A stretch of 64,000 nt of DNA from Bathynomus jamesi (Eukaryota; Arthropoda; Malacostraca; Isopoda; Cirolanidae): NCBI GenBank assembly GCA_023014485.1, contig JAJOZX010001074.1, positions 465,001-529,000 on the forward strand, read 5' to 3'. A program made the translations under genes and the position numbers. This document shows positions 55,580 through 64,000 of this stretch, one piece after another. Every line of letters starts with the position of its first letter. Within the stretch, counting starts at the first letter, position 1. The notes beneath the pieces were generated by a model. The model made no database searches. It saw nothing but the letters and a program-made list of their open reading frames with translations, and was not told where the DNA came from.

Positions 55580-55790
55580 CTTGCCACAATGGGTTCGGAT
55601 GTGAAGCTTAAGATTTTCATGGTTGCGTTCTTTTCTATAATTTTATTGACCTCCCAGTAATTGTAAGCCCTGCGGAGGGACCTGGGGACCACCCCAGTAA
55701 TTGAGGTCAATTATTTGGTCAGTAAAACTATAGAAAAGAACGCAGCCATGAAAATCTTAAGCTTCACATCCGAACCCATTGTGGCAAGAA
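55580..55790. repeat. foldback element (about 210 bp)
   Basis: The arm CTTGCCACAATGGGTTCGGA...GACCTC is repeated in inverted orientation at the right (GAGGTC...TCCGAACCCATTGTGGCAAG). The loop around 55655-55705 is GC-richer. A shorter duplicate of CTTAAGCTTCACA lies to the left at 55561. Confidence 0.78.
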
Positions 55791-55929
55791 TTATTTTTGG
55801 CACACAATTCGTGATGTCACACATTAATTACCTCCACCCACTTTATGACGTGTCTATGATGTCATTACCTTTCAACCAATCTGGAATACATGTTTCTACA
55901 GATGGACAGGACTGCCTTTTTATAGTATA

Positions 55930-56258
55930 GAATAGCTAATCTATTATATATTTCTGCCTGTTTGTCTATTTGTCTGTCTGTCTGTGTCCTTTATACAAGC
56001 GCAAACTGTTTGACCTAGAGCTACCAAATTTGGCACGGGAACCTCTTATGGGATGAAGAATGTCAACACAGTCGATCAGCCTGTTGGATAAATTTCACAA
56101 ACTTGAAATTAACACGGGCAGTAATGGGGGTAATGGGGAGGGGGTTAGCCCCAAGTTGCATAAACGGGGGTGAGGGGGTTTTGGGGGATACCTTATATAT
56201 AATTTGGCCTGTATGTTTGTGAAATTTATCCCAGGCAACGCTGGGTAACTCACCTAGT
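55930..56258 (+). mobile_element. possible Helitron-like tail
   Basis: The segment ends with a small hairpin CCCAGGCAACGCTGGG (56230-56245) and, 8 bp later, CTAG followed by T. That is the Helitron 3'-end layout, but the stem is only 5 bp and no helicase or 5' end is seen. A TGTCTGTCTGTC stretch precedes it. Confidence 0.35.
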
Positions 56259-56462
56259 ATTATATATATAGATAAAAATTCAGTTTTGCTGGCTGGATTG
56301 AAAAAATTATAATTTTCTCGTAAGTCGATTAATTTTAAACAACTTTTACTTAATTTTTTCTGTGTGAGGTCAACCAAGTTGCCAAAGGTCACCTAAAGGT
56401 CATCCTCGAAGAATTAGAATGTTAGTAAATACTTCTGGCCCGGACTTTCGGTTCATCATATA

Positions 56463-57290
56463 AAGGGTGTTTCAAAAGTCTTCCCCCCCCCCCCCCCAAG
56501 GACCCTAAGGTGACCATACATTCAACACAAACCTTTATAAAATGTTTATTGATTTTTTGCCAACTTGGTGCATCTTATCCAAACGCGTTTGGAAAGATTT
56601 GAGCAGATTGCGGAACAATTGCGTCGCATTTCGCATCGAATCAAGGACCGCTGAAAATACTCGAACAAGTGTCTCACGAGAATTTTGATCTTCGACATCC
56701 GGGATCGCATCCAACTGCTCCTCGAAGTGTGTGCACTAGGGTTATGACTTTTTAATTTTTTGTCATAAATATTGTTTCCTGTATCATCAATCTATGAACT
56801 TTTGCTTGAAAACAATAAAAAAGGGCCTAATTCTTCAGAATTAAAAAAGTCACCCCGAAAGCAAATATAGTATATTCGAGACCGCTGCATTGCACCATTC
56901 TAGATTGGTTACCTGATGATTATCATAAATTGTCCAATATCTTGCAACAATACCGAAAAGCACTAAATACTCTGGAAAATCAGTGGAACAGAGACCCATC
57001 TGCAATAGCTATACCAAGGAGCAACCAATATTTATTATTTTATTAATTTTTTATTTTTTATTTTGGGGTGAAGTTTTTTCAAAATATATCGAAAAAAACT
57101 GTTATTTTCATTGTCGGGGGGCAAAAGTTCATCGATTTATGATACAGGAACATGAGGTTATAAAAATGTCATAACCCTAGTGTGCACACACTGCATGCTC
57201 TGACAGTTATGTTCACTCGGGTGTTGAACGTATGGTCACCTTAGGGTCCTTGGGGGGAAAAAAAGGGGTAAAGACTTTTGAAACACCCTT
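56463..57290. mobile_element. mariner-type element (828 bp) with nested insertion
   Basis: Ends AAGGGTGTTTCAAAAGTCTT and its complement, flanked by TA. Inner sequence AAGGACCCTAAGGTGACCAT is also inverted at the right. The region 56570-56720 may be a decayed transposase end. It is interrupted by the element at about 56735-57183. Confidence 0.75.
56735..57183. mobile_element. nested inverted-repeat element
   Basis: Ends CTAGGGTTATGAC and GTCATAACCCTAG; the next ATGATACAGGAA / GTTTCCTGTATCAT pair extends the inverted repeat. TGTGCA occurs on both sides, a possible 6-bp duplication. No coding motif. Confidence 0.65.
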
Positions 57291-57310
57291 TATATACATA
57301 ATATAGTATG

Positions 57311-57582
57311 CGCCTCGTGGTGTAGTAGTTAGTGTCGCTGAATACGAATCCATCGGCCCCGGGATTGAGACCCGGTGATGGCAGATGGCACGCAGCAAAA
57401 TCCAGCTGTTCATCTTTCCACAAGAAAATTGGTTGGTAGATAAATGGGTACCCTGGCTAACCTAGTGGTTAAGACACTGGGCTGCTGGTAGGGTGTGGTT
57501 CGGATTCCACGTTAAACTAGGTCTAAGGTAGAGTGACAAGCTTGAACAATTTGGGTGGAAGCAAAACCAAGGTTAACCAAAG

Positions 57583-57601
<19 letters not shown>
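57311..57601 (+). mobile_element. dimeric tRNA-derived SINE, copy 3
   Basis: Head 1 GTGGTGTAGTAGTTAGTGTC with B-box GGGATTGAGACCC; linker TTGGTTGGTAGATAAATGGG; head 2 GGCTAACCTAGTGGTTAAGA with GTTCGGATTCC; short 3' body; (TA)n tail at 57587-57600, which is the insertion site of the next LINE. Confidence 0.82.
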
Positions 57602-57615
<14 letters not shown>

Positions 57616-57750
57616 GTATTGGGGCGTTTACCGCCACTTCCCGCTATATGGTAGCGGATATCATGGCGAGGCGGAATACGAGAAAGAGAAACGGAGACGG
57701 AGAAAAGGCACTAGAAAAGGGAGAACAGCGGACTACAGGTGAGAAGTCAC

Positions 57751-60700
57751 CTAAAGCTCAGATAGGATGCGAGATTGGGAGAGGAAGAGGAAAAGACGGT
57801 CAAGCGAGAAGAGAGGGCTCTCAGCGAGCATAAGGCGTAAACGTTCGGGGAGGGGGAAATCAGAAAGGAACGGGAAGGCGCGACGACGTACTGACGACAG
57901 GGTGGGGCATTCCACAAGGATGTGTGAGACGGTGAGGGGCGTATGGCCGATGCGAAGCCGCGCAAGGACGACCTCTTTGTGTCTGGAGCGGTGGAAAGAG
58001 GACACCCAATATGACAGACGGGGGCGGATGGACCAGAGTTTATTTCCGGTGGCATCGTCCCAGGACTGTTGCCACATGCGGTCGTAAAAGGAACGAAAGA
58101 CCTGCACATAGTCTGAGAAGGGGAGCGGGCGGGGGAGGGGAGGCAGCGAGGCGGCGGACCGGGCTATGCGGTCCGCCGCCTCATTACCGGAAACACCAAC
58201 ATGGGCGGGAACCCAGCAGAAGGTGACCCGGTGAACGGTGTGCAGGACATGGTACTCCTGTTGAATAAGGCGTACGGGGGTCCGGGGAATCATAGCGCTC
58301 GAGCGCCTGAAGGGCGCTCAGCGAGTCCGAAAAAATGGTACAGGAGGACCGCGAACAACCCGATACCAAACGGAGGGCTTCCAGAAGGGCAAAGAGCTCC
58401 GCGGAAAAGATGGAGGCCTGAACCGGCAGGGGGATACCCCGGGAGGTAGGTGACAATGACGGAGAGAAGACGGCGGCCGCGACACCTGCAGGGGAGCGCG
58501 AGCCGTCGGTGTAGACGGGAACGTCGTCCGAATGGACGGGAAGATGGGCCAGAAAAGAAGACCGGAGGACGGCAGGAAGAGACTCCTTACGCAGGCCACG
58601 GAGCGCCTGGCAACGGCAGATAGGGGTGGTCCGCCAGGGGGGCGACAGATCGAAGGAAAACGGCAGAATAGAGGGTGGGGGGATCCCCAGGGACGAGAAA
58701 ATCTCGGCCAGAGAGGCAGCGAAATGCCACGTGTCAGGCCGGGGTAGCGCCTGGGAGATCGCGGAGAAGAGTAGGGACATCGGAAGGCGGCAGATGCGAA
58801 GGTAACACTTCGCCATGAGAAGGCCCCGGCGAAGGGGCAGGGGGGGGTGTCCACAGTCCACCTGAAGACTAGCGACAGGGGACGAGCGGAAGGCACCCGA
58901 CGCCAGGCGAAGGCCACGGTGGAGAAGAGGATCCAGCATACGGAGTGCCGGAGAGGAGGCGGAGCTGTAGACCACACAGCCGTAGTCGACACGGGATTGC
59001 ACCAGGGAGGTGTACAGGCGCAGCAGAGTACGCCTGTCCGCCCCCCAGGTCGTGTGGGACAGATGACCCAAAAGGGAGAGGGTGCGGCGAGATGTTTGCC
59101 GCAACCGCCTAAGGTGTGGAACCCAACCGAAAAATCCGTCGAGGGTCATACCCAGGAATCTAACGGATGGTACGAGGGGAAGAGGAGTGCCGGCAAGGGT
59201 AAGGGCGAAGGTATGCGACAGACGGAGGCGCCGAGGACGGAAAAGCATACTGGAAGACTTAGAGGGTGAGAAAGCATAGCCAACCGAGGACGCCCAGCGA
59301 ACCACCGCGTTGATGGCTAGCTGGAGCCGACGTTCAGCCAAAGACGGGAGGCGGCCAGAGCAATAGATAGCCAGGTCATCGGCATAGAGGGAGCTACGAA
59401 CGGATGTAGGCAGGACCGTAGCGACTGTGTTCATCACGAGTGAGAAACACAAGACGCTAAGGACACTACCCTGAGGGACACCCTCCTCCAACGGAAAGCG
59501 GTCAGAGAGGGCAGAACCGATGCGGACGCGGAAAGAACGGGCGGACAAGAAGTTATAAATAAAGGAAGGGAGAAAGCCTACGAAACCCAGGGAGCGTAAG
59601 CAGTCGAAGACCGCGCTCCGCCGGGTAGTATCGTAGGCCTTCTGGAGGTCGAAAAAGACGGCGAGTACAAATTGACGCCGGGAGAAAGCCTCCTGCACGT
59701 CATGGCTAAGGAGAAGGAGGGGGTCGGTGGTAGACCGGAAGCGCCGGAAACCAGCCTGGGTAGCAGGGTACTGGTCACTCGCCTCCAAGGTAAAGGACAG
59801 CCGCGAGGCGACCATCGCCTCCATCACCTTGCAGGCACAGCATGTTAGGGAAATGGGGCGATAGTTCGACGGGAGTGAGGGGTCTTTATCGGGCTTCGGG
59901 ATGGGGACGACGATGGACTCACGCCATCGGTCCGGAAATGAACCCTCCAACCAAATCCGGTTATAGAGGTCCAGTAGAAAGCTGAGAGCAGAGGGGTGGA
60001 GATGCCGTAACAAGTCATAGGGGATATTATCGGGGACGGGGGCGGAGGAGCGTCGGGGGCGGAGGGCCTCCCGAAGCTCTGTCATGTGGAAGAGGTGATT
60101 ATAGGGGTCATCCCTATGAGGTGGAAATTCCGGTGGGTCGCGGCGGGAGTGGGGGGAATCGGAACTGGAGATGGCTGCAAAGTGCGCCGCGAGTGCGTTC
60201 GCGACGGCCTCCGGATCGGACACGAACTCGTCGTCCCCGACCCGAAGCACCGGGGGTCGAGGGGGGACACGGGTCCCCTCAAAGCTACGCACCTTGCGCC
60301 AAACAGTCGAGGGGGCAGTCGAGGAGATCCCGGACACTTAACTCCGCCAGGAGGTACGCCGGGCCAGTTTCAGGACCCGACGGGCCACTGCCTTCAGGCG
60401 CTGAAATTCTATCTTGTGCTCCAGCTGGCGGGTCCGGTAGAAGCGGCGGCCGGCACGGCGCCGCTCCTGAACGGCATGGGAGCACTCTGGGGTCCACCAT
60501 GGGACGCTTCGCGGCCTGGGGGAGCCAGAGGTACGGGGGATGCAACTGGCGGCAGCCGAGAGGATCTTACTCTCGAGGAAGGCGAGGGCCTCATTGACGG
60601 AGGGAAAGGCAGGAATTGATGGCGAGATCGCCGTGCCCCTCGCGTATGAGGCCCAGTCTGCTCGGGCGAACAGCCAGCGCGGGCGGACAGAGGTGGGGGG

Positions 60701-61360
60701 GAGGAGACGGGTCGGGGTAAGACACACTGGGAAATGGTCACTGCCGGAAGAATCCGGCAGGACCTCCCAGGTGAACTCCGTCACGATTTCGAGGGAAACC
60801 AGGGAAAGGTCGATACAGGTGAAACTGTCGTGGGCCGAGTGAAGGCAGGTTGGGGAGCCATCGTTCAGAAAGGTGAACTCGAGCTCGTCCATAAGGGAGA
60901 GAAGGGTCCCGGAGAGAAAGGTGGAGCAAACGTCCCCCCAGGCCGGGTCCCGACTGTTGAAGTCCCCGAGAATCAGAAAAGGGCGGGAAGCTGAAGAATT
61001 AGGTCACGGAGAGAATCGGGTGGAGGGCGTACGTTAGGGGAGAGGTAAAGAGAGCAGACCGTGAGCTGGCGCCCCAAGGAAAGGCGCACGGCCACAGCTT
61101 GCAGGACTGTACGGAGCGGGAGGGGGCGGAAAGGGACGGAGCGGTGCACGAAGACCGCGGCGCCCCCCCTCCCCGCCCCATCGAGAGGCGGGGAAGGGAG
61201 CCCGCAGTAACCGGACACTCGAGGGAGGGAACGGGATCCCAGAATCGTCTCCTGAAGGCAGAAACACGCCGGACACCTGGAGGCCAGGAGAGAGGAGAGA
61301 CTCTCGAGGCCTACCAGGAGCCCGCGGATGTTCCACTGCAGGAGCGAGGTATAGGGAGGG
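57751..61360 (-). pseudogene. LINE ORF2: endonuclease, reverse transcriptase, RNase H
   Basis: Endonuclease: FCLQETILGSRSLP (catalytic E), LILGDFNSRDPAWG, SGSDHFPV. A TAA at 60338-60340 interrupts the frame between endonuclease and RT. RT (60337-58184, 717 codons open): FFDLQKAYDT (motif A), EEGVPQGSVLS (motif B), SLYADDLAIYC (motif C). RNase H: PVYTDGSRSPAG, FSAELFALLEAL, FSDSLSALQAL; then, after a shift near 58290, FCWVPAHVGVSGNEAADRIA with the last catalytic residues. It ends with an HILVECPTL region. Frame changes also occur near 60973-60890. Confidence 0.88.
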
Positions 61361-61385
61361 GTAGGAAGGTCAGCGTAAAGGATGG

Positions 61386-63486
61386 TTATGGGGTGGGTGG
61401 GCCGATCGGGCGGCCCGAGATTAAAGAGGGAATCGGAAAGCCCCGGAGTTCAGCGAGGGACGCCGAACGAGGGCGAAGGCGAGGGTCACCCCGACGAGGG
61501 GGCGATATGGAACCAGACGCCGGCAAGTCCTCCAGAAGAGGAGTCTCCCGGACGTCCGGGGGAGAGCGATGCAGAGAAGGGGATGTGAGAGGTATCCAGA
61601 ATGCCCCTCCCTTCACCGGAGGTGCGGGGGAGGCAGGACTACGAGGGGGAGTTGAAAATAATACCTCACCCAGAGGCATTGGCAGGTCGAGGAGAGAGAT
61701 GGGGCGGGTCAAGCGCGGGGACGTGCACGTCCCACCCACGCCGACCAGGCGGGCGAGTTCCCCCTCCAGTGGGTCCATCGACCGGGCCGGAGAGGGGTGT
61801 ATCTCAGCCCCCACCACGAGGGCCGTCGGGGACCCCAGGGGGGAGCGTGCATAACGGTTGCGCAGTGGGGACGGTGAGGACACCGGGGCGGTAGGGCGAA
61901 GGGGGCGTTTGTGTTTGGGAGAGGAAGGTGATGCGAGGCTTATGGCTTCGAACCTTTCGGGGTCACCACTGGCGCGGCGCTTGCGGCCCCTACCCCTCCG
62001 TCGTGCGGCCCGCATGGGTGACGGCGGGTCACGATCCGGAATGGGGGTGGCCGAAGGCGCCGGTGGAGAGGGCGTAGAAGGGGCAGGGGGGGGTTGCCGA
62101 CGAAGCATCGGCGTTCGCGGAGGGAGCACGTGGGGACGCGCTGGTAGTACGGGGAGCCGCGGTAGGAGTCCGCTGGGCGGCAGAGGATGGACTGGGAGTA
62201 GCGGACACGGTGGGTGGAGGCGCGTTGGGAACCGCCGGTGAGGACGGGGTCCGGGAACGGAGAGCCTCGGCGTACGAGGCACCACGCCGGGCCTCGCAGC
62301 CACGCAACCGCTCCCGCGCCTCCCGAGCGCTGAGAAACTCTGATGAACAGAGGGCCCGAACCTCCCTTTCAAAGAGGAAGGACGGGCAAGAGCGGGATGA
62401 AGCAGGGTGTGGTCCATGGCAGTTGGTGCAGGAAGGCGGAGCAGTACAGGGCAAGGGGGGGAGGGCCGCCGCAGCGGACACACAATGGGGCCGGCTGACG
62501 GCAGGAGCTGCTCACGTGGCCAAACCTATTGCACTGAAAACAGCGCGTAGGATCTGGCACGTATGGTCGTACTGAGAATTCGCACGCTCGTCTCTCACCA
62601 AAGCCCCAGAATACCGAAACGGGGGGCACCAGTGAGTCGAAAGTGAGGAGCAGGCGAGGAGAAGGGGCGGTTGGGGACCGCGATCTGTCGGGAAAGCGGT
62701 ACACCCTCACAACACCCTGGGAGGCGAGGTCAATCTGGAGGTCTTCCACCGGGATGGGTAGAAGACGAGCAGCGTAAATCGTGCCCTGGCACTGATTGAG
62801 GCGGGGGTGGGGAGTCACCGTGATCCCGCAGCCCAGGACATCGGGGATAGCGAGCAGAGAGGAGGTTTCGGCAGAGGAACGCGACCTTATCAAAATGGAG
62901 CCATCCCTCTGAGGCCGAAGGTCAAAACGCGCCGTCCCCGTCTTCCCATGGATCGCTCGAAAGAGGCGTTCGTGGTTAGTGGGGAGGGGCTTGGAGGAGG
63001 AGGGGCGGAGGACGAGGAACTTGTCCATCGTCCTAAGGCCGAGTGAAGCCGTCTGGCCAAACACCACCGGAACTTCGAGGGGCGAGAAGACGAGAAAGGC
63101 GGACGGCGACGTCGGGTCCCACGTCCCCCAGGGGCCGAGGGGGCCGGGGGCGATGAGGCCCGACCGGAGTGGGAGGCGACCGGGGCCGCGGGCCTCCCAC
63201 CTGAGGGCGAAAAAGCAGGTGGGTCCCTATCGGGACGTGGAATATGGGGGGATCCACGGGTCGGGGGGTCCACTGCAGGTCCATCCGCTACTGGCGGGGG
63301 TCGGGCAGCGGCGCCACGAGCCTGGGGAAGAGAGGGAGAGGAGGTGTCTGCAAGAAGAGCAGACGGGGTGGGCGAGGGCTGCCGACTGCCCTTACCAGAC
63401 CCACGGTCCAAAGAGGTAGTCAGAGGGAGGTCAGATGCGCAAGCCGGGTCGTCAACGTGGTCCATTAGATTTGTAAGTGTTTCCAT
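61386..63486 (-). pseudogene. LINE ORF1 (gag-like) with CCHC zinc knuckles
   Basis: It starts METLTNLMDHVDDPACASDL at 63486 and is Pro/Ser-rich. A shift near 63060 leads to MDKFLVLRPSSSKPLPTNHE, then the first knuckle CFQCNRFGHVSSSC (CX2CX4HX4C) and CVRCGG. A shift near 62466 in a G-run leads to CTNCHGPHPASSRSC. A third shift near 62090 leads to a Pro-rich C-terminus ending SGRPIGPPTP at 61386. Knuckle-bearing ORF1 proteins bind the element RNA. All three breaks are in or near homopolymers, so sequencing error is possible. Confidence 0.75.
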
Positions 63487-63954
63487 AGAAAACTTTTATT
63501 GTTTCGCGCCCGGGGCCCAAGGGGACCAAGCGCACGCCGGCGGGGGATGGGTGCCTCGTCCCATGTAGGTACCCCCGTTTCAAAAGGGGCCCTTGCAGCG
63601 TCGAAAGTTCTCCCCCGCCGGCAGCAAAGACCAAGGCCCCCCAGGGTCCCAGGCCTGGGCACCCTACCAGCCAACTTAGTCCGGCCCCGGCCATGGGGGC
63701 GAGACCCCCAGCGACCAGCCCCGGCAGCCCACGGGGCGCGCGAAGTGAACAGAGAAAGCAGAAAAAACAGAGGGGGCAAGGAAGAGGGGAAGACAGGAAA
63801 GGGGGGGCTGTAGGATAGCAGGGTATGCTAAAAGTCCACTTCGCAACCGGGCGGGGACCCGGCAGGGCCCCCAGCCGCGGCTGACCCCCCTCGCCACATG
63901 GAGGCAGGAGCCCGCGGGCGATCCACCCCAGAAAGACCGCCCGCGGGGAGGGGG

Positions 63955-64000
63955 ATATATATATATATATAATTTTCTTCTACAGCATTATTAGTCCTGT
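63955..64000. repeat. (AT)n tract and window edge
   Basis: (AT)n at 63955-63972 is the 5' flank of the LINE insertion; the last 28 bases show nothing. Confidence 0.8.

Larger units (their letters stand above)
57602..63954 (-). mobile_element. GC-rich I/R1-group LINE with RNase H, nearly full length, in a (TA)n tract
   Basis: The element reads right to left: ORF1 (63486 to 61386) with CCHC knuckles, ORF2 (about 61360 to 57751) with endonuclease, RT and RNase H, then a poly(A) tail seen as the T-run 57602-57615. (TA)n lies on both sides (57587-57600 and 63955-63972). Base composition is strikingly GC-rich against the AT-rich surroundings. Homopolymer frameshifts and one in-frame stop are the main damage, so the copy looks fairly recent. 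Clade assignment within the I group is uncertain. Confidence 0.88.

Noticed and set aside
61099..61854. Long + strand open frames across 57.7-63.9 kb
   Set aside because: They lie opposite the LINE ORFs. GC-rich DNA lacks stop codons, and these frames carry only Arg/Gly-rich residues without motifs. The - strand frames hold the endonuclease, RT, RNase H and zinc-knuckle motifs.

Overview
This is an AT-rich, intron-rich, repeat-dense piece of an animal nuclear genome. An arthropod is most likely. The reasons are interstitial TTAGG-type motifs (around 895-912 and 41519-41545), a BEL/Pao retroelement, Merlin, mariner and Tc1 remnants, and a jockey/CR1-like LINE of a kind common in arthropods. 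Nothing here fixes the species or order. The long introns and heavy microsatellite load point to a large genome.

The only convincing cellular gene is on the + strand. It is a member of the M13 (neprilysin/endothelin-converting-enzyme) metallopeptidase family. Eleven exons lie between 3663 and 32165, all with GT/AG splice sites and compatible phases, ending in a TGA. Exons for the N-terminus lie upstream of the window. The protein keeps the M13 fold signature but has lost its zinc site: the HExxH position reads REMLR, the ENxAD position reads DTAAE, and the substrate-binding NAYY and terminal CxVW motifs are also gone. It is best read as a catalytically dead M13 homologue. One expected segment before the GYPD motif was not found.

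The introns are packed with mobile DNA. The 9.5-19.9 kb intron holds a decayed protein-primed B-family DNA polymerase of the Polinton/adintovirus/bidnavirus type (10105-12507), followed by an unrecognised ORF with one internal stop (12708-13298). It also holds a rearranged Tc1 element, MITEs, foldback elements and a dimeric tRNA-derived SINE. Eight copies of a 5S-rRNA-derived SINE are scattered from 2.3 to 37.6 kb, and one shows a clear target-site duplication inside a LINE tail.

Downstream of the gene (32.2-64 kb) there is no recognisable cellular gene, only nested transposons. In order these are a Tc1 element with inverted repeats of about 220 bp, two LINE copies converging at 39490, and a 9.4-kb BEL/Pao element (40887-50286) on the - strand. 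The BEL/Pao copy has matching GTAAG flanks and is itself broken by a hAT MITE, a LINE fragment and a Merlin-like element. Next come several hAT, piggyBac-like and mariner-like elements nested in each other, and finally a GC-rich, nearly full-length I/R1-group LINE with RNase H (57602-63954, - strand) inserted in a (TA)n tract at the end of a tRNA-type SINE.

All coordinates come from reading the sequence. Repeat family names are by motif and terminal structure, without database comparison.
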